NCBI RefSeq assembly: GCF_019880225.1
Contig: NZ_CP082284.1
Location: forward strand, 1,860,001 to 1,924,000
Reading direction: 5' to 3'
Origin: Halobaculum rubrum
GTDB lineage: Archaea > Halobacteriota > Halobacteria > Halobacteriales > Haloferacaceae
DNA: 64,000 nucleotides
The notes beneath the pieces were generated by a model, which was not told the origin of the DNA, made no database searches, and was given only the letters and a program-made list of their open reading frames with translations. Positions 40,060 through 48,354 of this stretch are shown here, piece by piece (position 1 is the stretch's first letter; each line of letters begins with the position of its first letter). Both the position numbers and the translations under genes were made by a program.

Positions 40060-42111
40060 TCACAGCTTCGACCGCGCGGACGCGAAGGTCGGCATGTCGA
40101 CGCCGACCACGTCCGCGAGCGCGTCGGCCGCCCCCAGCAGCCACTCGGCGCGCTCGATCCGCGACTCCAGGTCGCCGGGGCCGATCCGGTACGCCTCGAC
40201 CAGCTCCTCGACGCTCGCGCCGTCGACCCACTCCGTCAGGATCCGGGCGGTCTTCACCGACTCCAGCCACGCCTCGAAGTCGGTGGCCTCGCTCATTCCC
40301 GTCGTGAGCTCCGCCGAGCGATCGCGGGCGAACTGGTAGATCTCCGCGCGCTCGGCGTTGCCGAGGTAGGTGTCGACCATGTCCGGGGTGTCACAGACGA
40401 TCTCGAACGCCGTCAGCTCGGTCACGTCCTCGTCGTTCATCCCCGCGACCGCCTCCAGCCCCTCCACGATCCGGACGCCCGTCTCGGGGGTGACGTACTG
40501 CCGGGACACCTGCGCGCCGAGGTCGGTCGCCTCGATGCCGCTGCCGGCGTCTCCGGTGCCTCCGTCGCCGCCGGCGCTCCCCTTCGCCGTCCCGCCCCCC
40601 GCCTCCGCCGCCTCCGCCGCTGCCAGCATCCCGTCGTCGATGAGGCTCGCGATGGCGTCGCCGACGGCGCCGCCGAGGTCGGGGTTCGCGGTCCGGGAGG
40701 CGTAGAAGGTGCCGGAGAGCGCGTCGAGCACCGCGGCCTGCGACCCGGCGAGGCCGGTGGCGACGAGCGCGAGCGTGTGCGTGCGGAGCGCGGCGGGGTC
40801 GCGGAGCTTCGACTCCACCCGCTCGGGGTCGGCGGTGACGTAGCGGCTCCACAGTTCCTCCCGCCCGTCGGCGTCGTCGGCGACGAGCACCGCCTCGCCG
40901 TACGGGTCGAGGTGCGGGCGACCCGCCCGTCCGCACATCTGGTGCACCTCCAGCACGGGGAGCCACTCGGTCCCCTCGCCGGTGTAGCGCCGCTGGTCGC
41001 GCACGACCACCCGCCGCGCGGGGACGTTGACGCCGGCGGCGAGGGTCGGAGTCGCACAGATGACCGCCAGCCGGCGCTCGCGGAACGCCCGCTCGACGAG
41101 CGCGCGGTGGTCCGAGGAGAGGCCGGCATGGTGGAACGCGACGCCCCACGCGGCCGCCTCGGCGAGGCGCTCGCCGGTTCCAGTGCCGCCCGCCTCCCGG
41201 AGTTCCTCGGCGACCTCGGCGGCGGCGCGTTCGGGGTCGGCGACCGAAGCGTCGTGGTCGTCGCCGTCGCGGTCCACCTCGGCCGCGACCGCCGCGAGGC
41301 GCTCCTCGCTCAATCGGTCGGCCAGCGCCTCCGCCTCCCGCCGGGAGCTGACGAACGCCAGCGCCTGGCCGCCGTCCTCGACGGCGCCGCGGACGAGGTC
41401 GACCGTCGCCTCGGTGTCCGCGTCGCTCGTGGGGTCGTCGGCGTCGACGGGTGAGGGGAAGCCGGTGCCGTCGTCGAACCGCACCTCGTCGTCGGCGTGG
41501 ACGCCCACCCGGAGGTCGACCGGGCGCCACGTCGACTCCACCAGCTCGGCGTCCAGCCACGCCGCGATGTCCTCGGGGTTGTCGACCGTGGCCGACAGCG
41601 CGACGACCTGCACCTCTGGCGTCCGCCGGCGGAGGGTCGCGAGCGTCACCTCCAGCGTGGGGCCGCGGCCGGGCGACCCGAGCAGGTGAACCTCGTCGAC
41701 GACGACACACGCGAGGTCGTCGACCCACTCGGCGCCGTTGCGAATGGCCGAGTCCACCTTCTCGCTGGTCGCGACGATAATGTCGTTATCCGCCAGATCG
41801 CTCGCGGCCGAGTCGTAGTCACCGGTGGAGATGCCGGCGTCGACGCCCGGGAGCGCGTCGAACTCCTCGTACTTCTCGCGGGCGAGCGCGCGCAGCGGGC
41901 AGACGTACAGCCCCGGGCCGTCGGCCGTCAGGAGCGCGAGCTCGGCGACGAACGTCTTGCCGGAGGCCGTCGGCACCGCGGCGACGACGTCGTCGCCGTC
42001 GCAGACGCCCGCCTCCACCGCCGCGACCTGCGGCGGGTACAGCTCCGCGATCCCCGCCTGCTCGAAGTGGTCGACGTACTCGGGGGCCAGCGGGAGGTCG
42101 GCGACGCGCAT
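40060..42111 (-). CDS. Hel308-like superfamily 2 DNA helicase
   Basis: 683-residue Ski2-like helicase. It starts M-R-V-A-D-L-P-L and has the Q-like L-Y-P-P-Q, Walker A A-V-P-T-A-S-G-K-T, DEVH motif II, S-A-T-V motif III, and motif VI H-Q-M-C-G-R-A-G-R-P. This matches the Hel308 group, which unwinds lagging strands at stalled forks. It is shorter than classical Hel308 in the C-terminal ratchet region and contains two Gly/Ala/Asp-rich insertions (about residues 270-310 and 505-530), so another Ski2-like paralogue is possible. Upstream TATA-like GATTTATCC lies about 35 bases before the ATG. Confidence 0.85.
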   Translation of the reverse strand: MRVADLPLAPEYVDHFEQAGIAELYPPQVAAVEAGVCDGDDVVAAVPTASGKTFVAELALLTADGPGLYVCPLRALAREKYEEFDALPGVDAGISTGDYDSAASDLADNDIIVATSEKVDSAIRNGAEWVDDLACVVVDEVHLLGSPGRGPTLEVTLATLRRRTPEVQVVALSATVDNPEDIAAWLDAELVESTWRPVDLRVGVHADDEVRFDDGTGFPSPVDADDPTSDADTEATVDLVRGAVEDGGQALAFVSSRREAEALADRLSEERLAAVAAEVDRDGDDHDASVADPERAAAEVAEELREAGGTGTGERLAEAAAWGVAFHHAGLSSDHRALVERAFRERRLAVICATPTLAAGVNVPARRVVVRDQRRYTGEGTEWLPVLEVHQMCGRAGRPHLDPYGEAVLVADDADGREELWSRYVTADPERVESKLRDPAALRTHTLALVATGLAGSQAAVLDALSGTFYASRTANPDLGGAVGDAIASLIDDGMLAAAEAAEAGGGTAKGSAGGDGGTGDAGSGIEATDLGAQVSRQYVTPETGVRIVEGLEAVAGMNDEDVTELTAFEIVCDTPDMVDTYLGNAERAEIYQFARDRSAELTTGMSEATDFEAWLESVKTARILTEWVDGASVEELVEAYRIGPGDLESRIERAEWLLGAADALADVVGVDMPTFASARSKL

Positions 42112-42184
42112 TCGATACCGGTGCTGGGTCCCTCTCGGGGATAAATCTCCGTGCGCCGAGCGGTTCGCCCCGCGGCCGCGACGA

Positions 42185-43357
42185 TCAGTGGTGGTGGCTG
42201 TGGTCGTGATCGTCGCCGTGGCCGTGGTGGTCCGAGCCGTCCGCGTGGCCCTCGGGCAACTGGTCGGCGTGGGCGTGGGGGTCGCCCTCGACGAACTCGT
42301 GGGCGTTGCGCTCGCCGTCGGCGAACGCGGTCGCGCGGGCGGAGAAGTCCGCCTCGTCGACGAGGTCGCGCTCGGTCAGGAAGCGCTCCAGCGCCGCGAG
42401 CCACGCCCCGTAGTAGTCGGCGTCGCTCCCGTCCTCGGCGCCCGGGTCGGCGTCGAGTTCGGCGACGAGCTCGCGCTGGAAGTCGTCCCACGCGCGGCCC
42501 GGCTCGTCCTCGTCGGTGAGCGCAACCGCGAGCGCGAACGACCGCGCCATCCACGGCTCCGCGAACGTCGGGCCGTCGTCGTCGACGCGGGGGATCGGCT
42601 TGCCCGCGGTGTCGAACTCGGCGGTCGCGCTCGCGTCCGCACCGGCGCCCGCGTCCGCGCCGGAGTCGCCCTGCGCCGCCCGCGCGCCGCCGTCGGAGGC
42701 GATGGCGCCGCCGTCGCCGAGGCGCTCGACGCCGATCATCGCGTTCCGGGAGACGAGTTCTGCCAGCTCCGCCTCGCTCAGGTCCTCGGTTCCCTCGGGA
42801 CGCTGCGGGAGGACCATGTAGCGCACCTCGGAGTTGGAGTCCCACACCTCGACGTCGACCGAGTCGTCCAGGTCGGTGTCGAACTCCTCGCGCAACAGCG
42901 CGCGCGGCTCGTCCACGACGCGCGATCGATACGCGGGCGACTTGTACCACGTCGGCGGCAGCCCCAACACGGCCCACGGGTAACACGAGCACAGCGTGCA
43001 GACGACGACGTTGTGCGTGTCGGGGGCGTTCTCGATCACCCGCAGCTCCATCACCTCGTCGTTCACGGAGATGTCGAGGTCGGCGACGGCCTCGATACCG
43101 TCCTCCAGCAGCCACTCGCGGTACTCGGGGTCGGTCCACGCCCGCGCGACGACCCGGGCGCCGTTCATCGGCCCCACGTCGCCCTCGTAGGTCGCGATCA
43201 CCTCGTCGACGGCGTCGGTGCTCAAGATTCCCTTCTCGGTCAACAGCGACTGGAGCGCACGCGCCCTCGCCTGCGGGTCGATCTCGTCGCGGAGTTCCGG
43301 GTCCGGGTGGGACGGCGGGTCGGCGTCGTCGTCGCGAGTGCCGTGGTCGTCGGTCAT
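42185..43357 (-). CDS. Nitrile hydratase alpha subunit fused to activator-like domain with His-rich tail
   Basis: 390-residue protein. Residues 1-212 are a nitrile hydratase alpha subunit: the metal claw is C120-T-L-C123-S-C125 (C-T-L-C-S-C is the cobalt type), followed by Y-P-W-A-V-L-G-L-P-P and W-Y-K-S-P-A-Y-R. An Ala/Gly/Asp linker (about 213-262) leads to residues 264-350. These resemble the nitrile hydratase accessory/beta-like domain (F-A-E-P-W-M-A-R-S-F-A-L-A-V-A-L ... Y-Y-G-A-W-L-A-A-L-E). The last 38 residues hold 12 histidines. The enzyme hydrates nitriles to amides. The beta subunit gene lies 67 bases upstream in the same operon. The fusion of enzyme, maturation-like domain and metal-binding tail in one chain is unusual. 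Confidence 0.88.
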   Translation of the reverse strand: MTDDHGTRDDDADPPSHPDPELRDEIDPQARARALQSLLTEKGILSTDAVDEVIATYEGDVGPMNGARVVARAWTDPEYREWLLEDGIEAVADLDISVNDEVMELRVIENAPDTHNVVVCTLCSCYPWAVLGLPPTWYKSPAYRSRVVDEPRALLREEFDTDLDDSVDVEVWDSNSEVRYMVLPQRPEGTEDLSEAELAELVSRNAMIGVERLGDGGAIASDGGARAAQGDSGADAGAGADASATAEFDTAGKPIPRVDDDGPTFAEPWMARSFALAVALTDEDEPGRAWDDFQRELVAELDADPGAEDGSDADYYGAWLAALERFLTERDLVDEADFSARATAFADGERNAHEFVEGDPHAHADQLPEGHADGSDHHGHGDDHDHSHHH

Positions 43358-43424
43358 GAGGTATGGTGACGCGTGTGGGGGCTTAGGCGTTCGCCTCGAC
43401 CCGCGGCGATTCGGGGTCGGTCGG

Positions 43425-44117
43425 CTACTCGGCCTCGCGGTCGATCAGGTACGGCTCCCACAGTTCGATGTGCAGGCCGTCGGCGTCGGTGCAGCCCTCT
43501 CCCCACAGATCCTCGGCGTCGAAGCGGACGTTGTACAGCTGTTCGGCGCGCTCGTCGTCGCCTCCCTTCCGGGCGTTCTCATCGGGGTACACGTGCGCGC
43601 CGCGGTCGGCGACGATCTCGCCCACGGCGCCGCGGACGTAGCGCGGACACCGCGTGTGTTCCGCGGGGTGACGCTTCGCCACCCGGATTCGGTCGCCGAC
43701 GGCGAACGCCGGGTCGCCGTCGCCGCGGCGGCTCAGGTACTTCTCGCGGACGCCCTCAAGCAGCGCGGGGAGGCGTTCCGGATCATCCACGTCCGGCACC
43801 TCGGCCTCGCCCGCGGCTATCGCCTCGGCACGGTCGCGAAGCTCCGCGGCGTCGACGACGCCCGCCTCGACGAACAGCGTCTCGAGGGCGCCCAGCCAGC
43901 GCTCGTAGTAGGGGACCGTCAGATAGCGCTCGGGGTCGTCGCCCTCCAGCGTGTACCGGAAGCGGTCGAGTTCGAACGTGTCGGAGCCGAGGCCCGTGAT
44001 GTACAGCGACTGGACGACGCCCTCCCACTCGTGGTGGAACGGGCTGGCGTCGTCGGGTTGGTCCGGCGGGAGCTCGTGAAAGGAGTCCATCCCGCCGATG
44101 TCGTGGATCCCGTCCAT
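43425..44117 (-). CDS. Nitrile hydratase beta subunit
   Basis: 230-residue full-length beta subunit starting M-D-G-I-H-D-I-G-G-M-D-S-F, the family signature. The N-terminal helical arm (Y-Y-E-R-W-L-G-A-L-E-T-L-F) wraps the alpha subunit. The C-terminal SH3-like barrel contains F-A-V-G-D-R-I-R-V, C-P-R-Y-V-R-G and L-Y-N-V-R-F. A single unsplit beta gene argues for nitrile hydratase rather than thiocyanate hydrolase. The start at 44117 follows a TATA box at correct leaderless distance. No amidase is in the window to process the amide product. Confidence 0.9.
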   Translation of the reverse strand: MDGIHDIGGMDSFHELPPDQPDDASPFHHEWEGVVQSLYITGLGSDTFELDRFRYTLEGDDPERYLTVPYYERWLGALETLFVEAGVVDAAELRDRAEAIAAGEAEVPDVDDPERLPALLEGVREKYLSRRGDGDPAFAVGDRIRVAKRHPAEHTRCPRYVRGAVGEIVADRGAHVYPDENARKGGDDERAEQLYNVRFDAEDLWGEGCTDADGLHIELWEPYLIDREAE

Positions 44118-44469
44118 ACACGGTTGATTCCGGCGCGACTGATAAAATCTCGCCACGCGGTAGCATGGGCCCCGCGATCGGTGGGGCGATCGACGCCGTG
44201 AACACGACCGCGAAAGCCCCCGCCGGTCTCGACTCGGTGCGGGCGGCGCGCTCCTCGGCTCGGTCGCTATGCTCCCTCGCCTGCGGTGCTGACCGCTCCG
44301 CGCCTTCGCCGAGACCGGCGGCCCCTTTCAGTCCCACCCGAGGCCCGGACGGGCGCCGTCGTTCGCCGGTTGGACGGGCGTCGCTGTCGGTGGTTCGTCG
44401 GGGATCGTCGAACCCGGACTCCCGCGAGAACCCGCGGCGGGGAGTCGGTGTCGTCGCTTTCTCGCTTCC
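44118..44469. other. 352-base gap, promoter at one side and no gene seen
   Basis: Apart from the nitrile hydratase promoter at its left end I see no convincing gene. Frames that run through it are Arg/Ser/Pro-rich and overlap the aminotransferase on the other strand, as expected for shadow frames in GC-rich DNA. Confidence 0.6.
44142..44151 (-). promoter_or_regulatory. TATA box of the nitrile hydratase operon
   Basis: GATTTTATCA on this strand is centred about 29 bases before the beta subunit ATG, placing transcription start at the first codon. No second promoter is obvious before the alpha gene. Confidence 0.65.
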
Positions 44470-45654
44470 TCAGTCGTCGCCGAGGAGACCGGCGTCGAAG
44501 AGGCGCTGCATTCCCTCCCGAAGGCGCTCCTCGCTCGCGGCGTAGCTGATGCGGGCGTAGCCGGGCGCACCGAAGGCGGAGCCGGGGACCGTGGCGACGT
44601 GCGCGTCCTGGATCGCTTCCTCGGCCCACGCGGAGTCGTCGTCGGCCACCGGGAGCATCATGTAGAACGCGCCGTCGGGGACGGTCACGTCGACGCCGTG
44701 GTCGTCGAACAGGTCGACGAGCATGTCGCGGCGCGACTCGAAGGCCGCGCGCATCTCCTCGACGGACTCGTCGGTGTTGCGAAGGGCCTCGATGCCCGCG
44801 CGCTGGACGAAGTTCGTCGCACACGAGACGGAGTGGCTGTGGAGCTTGCCCGCCTGCGACACCAGGTCGCCCGTCGCGTGCAGGTAGCCGAGCCGCCAGC
44901 CCGTCATCGAGTACGCCTTCGAGAAACCGTTGATCGTGACCGTGCGGTCGGCCATCCCGTCTAGGCTCGCGAGGCTCGTCTGCTCGACGCCGTAGACGAT
45001 CTCGTCGTAGATCTCGTCGGAGATAACCGCGAAATCGTGCTCGACGGCGAGGTCGCGAACGCCCTCCAGCCCCTCGTCGGAGTAGACGGCGCCCGTCGGG
45101 TTCGACGGCGAGTTAACGATCAGGAGCTCGGTGTCGTCGGAGACCGTCGCCGCGAGGTCGTCGAGGCCGTCGGCCAGCGAGAACCCGTGGGGAGCCAGAT
45201 CGACGCGGGCGAGATCGCCGCCCGCGAGCTTCACCATCGCCTCGTAGGACACCCACGCCGGGTCGAGGAGGACGACCTCGTCGCCGTCGTCCACGAGCGT
45301 CTGGACCGTCTCGTACAGCGCCTGCTTGGCGCCGGGCGTGACGATCACGTCGTCGGCGTCGGCGTCGATGTCGTCGGCGCGGAGCTTCTCGGCGATGGCC
45401 TCCTTCAGCTCCGGGACGCCGTTCGAGGAGGTGTAGCCCGTGTGGCCCGCGTCCATCGCGTCCTTGCCGGCCTCGACGACGTTCTCGGGCGTGGGGAAGT
45501 CGGGCGCGCCGACCGATAGGTCGACCACGTCGTGGCCGGCCTCCTCCAGTTCGTTCGCGGCGTTGGAGATGGCCAGCGTCGCCGACGGCTCGACGCGGCC
45601 GACGCGGTCGGCGAAGTCGTAGGCGAACCCGTCGCCGGCTTCCTGTCCACTCAT
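44470..45654 (-). CDS. aspC: Class I/II PLP aminotransferase (aspartate aminotransferase-like)
   Basis: 394-residue fold-type I aminotransferase. Visible: V-D-L-S-V-G-A-P-D-F-P-T-P, Y-T-S-S-N-G-V-P-E-L-K-E-A-I, N-S-P-S-N-P-T-G-A-V, the PLP lysine in I-N-G-F-S-K-A-Y-S-M-T-G-W-R-L-G-Y and the C-terminal A-R-I-S-Y-A. This is the I-gamma aspartate aminotransferase type; another amino donor is possible. Its ATG overlaps the stop of ribH by 4 bases (ATGA), so the two are translationally coupled. Confidence 0.9.
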   Translation of the reverse strand: MSGQEAGDGFAYDFADRVGRVEPSATLAISNAANELEEAGHDVVDLSVGAPDFPTPENVVEAGKDAMDAGHTGYTSSNGVPELKEAIAEKLRADDIDADADDVIVTPGAKQALYETVQTLVDDGDEVVLLDPAWVSYEAMVKLAGGDLARVDLAPHGFSLADGLDDLAATVSDDTELLIVNSPSNPTGAVYSDEGLEGVRDLAVEHDFAVISDEIYDEIVYGVEQTSLASLDGMADRTVTINGFSKAYSMTGWRLGYLHATGDLVSQAGKLHSHSVSCATNFVQRAGIEALRNTDESVEEMRAAFESRRDMLVDLFDDHGVDVTVPDGAFYMMLPVADDDSAWAEEAIQDAHVATVPGSAFGAPGYARISYAASEERLREGMQRLFDAGLLGDD

Positions 45655-46079
45655 GCGGCCACCTCCGGGGCGGGAAGCTCCTCCGCGAGATCCACGGCGG
45701 CGTCGGCGGCCTCGGCACCCTTCTCGGCGCGCTCGCGCGCTTCGGCCCCCGATTGGCCCGGTCCGGATACGCCGAAGGTAACGGGCGTGTCGCGGTCGAG
45801 GCTCACCTCCGCAAGCTTCGTCGCGATCGCCTGCCCGATCACTTGGTCGTGGTCGGTGTCGCCGGACACGATGGTGCCGACGACGGCGACGGCATCGATG
45901 TCGTTGCGGCGGGCCAGCCGGTCGGCCGCCAGCGGCGTGTCGTAGGCGCCGGGGACGTCGACGGTCTCTGCGACGGCGGCGCCGCGCTCGGCGAGCGCCT
46001 CGCGGGCGGACTCCTCCATGGCCTCGGCGATGGACGCGTAGTAGCGCGCGACCACCAGGCCGAGTGTCGTCTCGGTCAT
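45651..46079 (-). CDS. ribH: 6,7-dimethyl-8-ribityllumazine synthase
   Basis: 142-residue lumazine synthase, penultimate step of riboflavin synthesis. Motifs: L-G-L-V-V-A-R-Y-Y at the start, V-D-V-P-G-A-Y-D-T-P-L-A-A, G-T-I-V-S-G-D-T-D-H-D-Q-V (catalytic His region) and V-T-F-G-V-S. Its stop overlaps the aminotransferase start. The start M-T-E-T-T-L-G at 46079 is supported by the family; longer readings are rejected. Confidence 0.93.
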   Translation of the reverse strand: MTETTLGLVVARYYASIAEAMEESAREALAERGAAVAETVDVPGAYDTPLAADRLARRNDIDAVAVVGTIVSGDTDHDQVIGQAIATKLAEVSLDRDTPVTFGVSGPGQSGAEARERAEKGAEAADAAVDLAEELPAPEVAA

Positions 46080-46215
46080 TGTGCGAGCCGACGGCCGGCC
46101 CGCAGAAATGCGTACCGTTCCGGGCGGATGTGTCCGGGCGGGTGCGTCCGATGCGGAACGGATCCGACGATCCATTCCACAAGAGTTGTTACCGGCGGCG
46201 TGCGACCGCTGCGCA

Positions 46216-48246
46216 ATGAGTGACCCCGCCGGCGGGGACGAGTCCGCCCCCGACGGGACCGAGGGCGACGGCGACGCTCCCGCCGACGCGGTCGGTTCGG
46301 ACGCCGCCGTCGACGCCGAGGGGCCGAGCGACGGCGACGACGCCGCGTCCGTCGATGCCGGCATCGGGCCCAGCAGCGGCGACGACTCGCCGCTGGCCGC
46401 CCTCCGCGATCGCGTCGACGACCCCGCGAGGGCCGCCGTCCTCCTGATCGTCGTCGGGTCGCTGCTGCTCCGGACGGTCCAGCTCGGGCAGCGGATCTTC
46501 CACTGGGACGAGGGACGCGTCGGCTACTGGATCCTTCGGTTCGACGCCACCGGCGAGTTCTTCTACCGGCCGATCATCCACGGGCCGTTCCTCCCCGTCG
46601 TCAACAACGCCCTCTTCGATCTGATCGGTGCCTCGGACTTCGCCGCGCGGCTCCCGGTCGCCCTCGTCGGCGGGCTACTCCCGCTGGTCGCGCTGCTGCT
46701 TCGGCACCGGCTCCGCGATCGCGAGGTGGTCGCGCTCGCGCTGGTGCTTTCGGTCGACCCGCTGCTCGTCTACTACGGTCGGTTCATGCGCGGCGATGTA
46801 CTCGTCGGCTCGTTCGCCGTCGCCGCGTTCGCGCTCGTCGTGTACGCGATCGACACGCGCCGGACGCTCCCGCTGTTCGGGTCGGCCGCCCTGCTCGCGC
46901 TCGGATTCACGGCGAAGGAGAACGCGCTCGTGTATCTCGCGTGCTTCCTCGGCGCCGGAGTCCTCCTGCTCGATCACCGCCTCGTCCGGACGGCCCGCCG
47001 GACCGGGTCGCCGCTGGACGCCCTCGTCGCCGAGGCGGTCGCGCTCGGCCGCTTCCTCGAGGAGTGGACCGCGGGGTCGCGAACCAGACGGTGGATCGAG
47101 CGTCGCGTCCGCGAGCGCGACCCGGACGCACACTGGGGCTGGGAAGCCGGCTTCCTCGGCCACCTCGCGGTCTGGGGACCGCTCGGCGCCGTCGGCGTCG
47201 TCGCGACGTTCCTCGGGGTCGTCGCGTTCTTCTACGCGCCGCGCCCCGACCTGTGGCAGGCGCTGGGCGTCGCGTCGGCGTCCGCCGGGACCGCGGGCGT
47301 CGACGCCGCGGCGCCGACGCTGGGGTCGGTGCTGCACGACGCGACGTGGGGGGCCGGCGAGAAGTTCTGGGGTACGTGGGCCTCCGGCGACCACTCGGGA
47401 CATCCGTACGTCCCGTACCTCTGGGATATCCTGGAGACCTTGGCGTACGGCTCGGGCGTCCTCGTCGTGCTCGCGGTCGTGGGTTTCCTCGCGGACGGCT
47501 ACGGCGAGGCGCGGGGGACCCGCTCGCTCGTCGCGTACGCGACGTACTGGGGCGCCGCGTCGCTGGTCGGCTACCCCGTCGCGACGGACATCCAGGCGCC
47601 GTGGGCGGCGATCCACATCGTCCTCCCGCTGGCGATCCCCGCGGCGGTGGGCCTCGCCTCGGTCGCCGACTCGGTGCGGGGTGCGGTCGCGAGCGGGGAC
47701 GCCGTCACCGCGGCGCTCGCCGGGTTGGTCGTGCTCGCGGCCGTCGGTGGCGTCGCCGCCCCGAACGCCGACTACTGGAACTCCGCGTCCGAGGAGGACA
47801 AACAGGTGCTGCAGTGGGCGCAGCCCGAGAACGCCTACAAGGAGGCGCTGCAGGACGCCGGCGCCGTCGCCCGAAACAACGACGAGGGCGCCGACGTGCT
47901 GTGGGTGGGAACGAGCACCGGGCGCGGGACGCGGCTGTACGTCTCCGACGAGTCGAGCGTCGACCGGATGCCGCCCGGCGGACCGAGCTGGCACTCCCGG
48001 CTTCCGACGCCGTGGTATCTCGAACTCCACGACGCGAACGTCACCTCGACGCCGCCGGAGGCCCGCTACGAGGGGCTCCCGCCGGCCGAGGAGATGCCGC
48101 CGGTCGTCATCGCCAAGCCCAACGACGCCGAGGAGCTGGAGTCCCGCCTCGACGGCTACGAGTCCCGGGAGTACGCCTTCCGGCTGTGGTCCGAACGGAT
48201 CGTCGTGTTCATCGACGAGGAGGCGCTCGCGGACGCCCGCGAGTGA
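46216..48246 (+). CDS. Agl23-like TIGR03663 membrane glycosyltransferase-like protein
   Basis: 676-residue membrane protein of the TIGR03663 family, called flippase activity-associated protein Agl23. About 12 membrane helices follow an acidic disordered N terminus of about 70 residues. The first extracellular loop has F-H-W-D-E-G-R-V-G-Y-W, the D-E motif of GT-C glycosyltransferases, and W-G-A-G-E-K-F-W-G-T-W occurs later. A role in N-glycan assembly or lipid-linked sugar transfer is inferred. The C-terminal 150 residues form an external alpha/beta domain (D-V-L-W-V-G-T-S-T-G). It is divergent from ribH. Confidence 0.87.
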   Translation: MSDPAGGDESAPDGTEGDGDAPADAVGSDAAVDAEGPSDGDDAASVDAGIGPSSGDDSPLAALRDRVDDPARAAVLLIVVGSLLLRTVQLGQRIFHWDEGRVGYWILRFDATGEFFYRPIIHGPFLPVVNNALFDLIGASDFAARLPVALVGGLLPLVALLLRHRLRDREVVALALVLSVDPLLVYYGRFMRGDVLVGSFAVAAFALVVYAIDTRRTLPLFGSAALLALGFTAKENALVYLACFLGAGVLLLDHRLVRTARRTGSPLDALVAEAVALGRFLEEWTAGSRTRRWIERRVRERDPDAHWGWEAGFLGHLAVWGPLGAVGVVATFLGVVAFFYAPRPDLWQALGVASASAGTAGVDAAAPTLGSVLHDATWGAGEKFWGTWASGDHSGHPYVPYLWDILETLAYGSGVLVVLAVVGFLADGYGEARGTRSLVAYATYWGAASLVGYPVATDIQAPWAAIHIVLPLAIPAAVGLASVADSVRGAVASGDAVTAALAGLVVLAAVGGVAAPNADYWNSASEEDKQVLQWAQPENAYKEALQDAGAVARNNDEGADVLWVGTSTGRGTRLYVSDESSVDRMPPGGPSWHSRLPTPWYLELHDANVTSTPPEARYEGLPPAEEMPPVVIAKPNDAEELESRLDGYESREYAFRLWSERIVVFIDEEALADARE

Positions 48247-48322
48247 ACCGAAGGGCTCGAACCCGGGTCGAATCGTCGATGAGGTAGCCACGATCGTGTA
48301 CAGTTATCGGGCCGTGAAGCAA

Positions 48323-48330
48323 GATTTATT
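48323..48330 (+). promoter_or_regulatory. TATA box of purK
   Basis: GATTTATT lies about 28 bases before the GTG at 48355, giving a leaderless transcript. It supports the GTG start and separates purK from the Agl23-like gene upstream. Confidence 0.7.
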
Positions 48331-48354
48331 CGCGGACCTGCCGAACCGCCGCCC

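Noticed and set aside
40590-40630. GCC-TCC triplet-like run in the helicase gene as a microsatellite
   Set aside because: It encodes an Ala/Glu-rich linker in frame and is ordinary for GC-rich halophile insertions.
42185-44117. Thiocyanate hydrolase instead of nitrile hydratase
   Set aside because: Thiocyanate hydrolase has its beta-like part split into two subunits; here beta is one complete chain with the nitrile hydratase start signature.
44165-44545. Plus-strand frame in the gap after the nitrile hydratase promoter
   Set aside because: Arg/Ser/Pro-rich and runs into the antisense of the aminotransferase; no coding bias.
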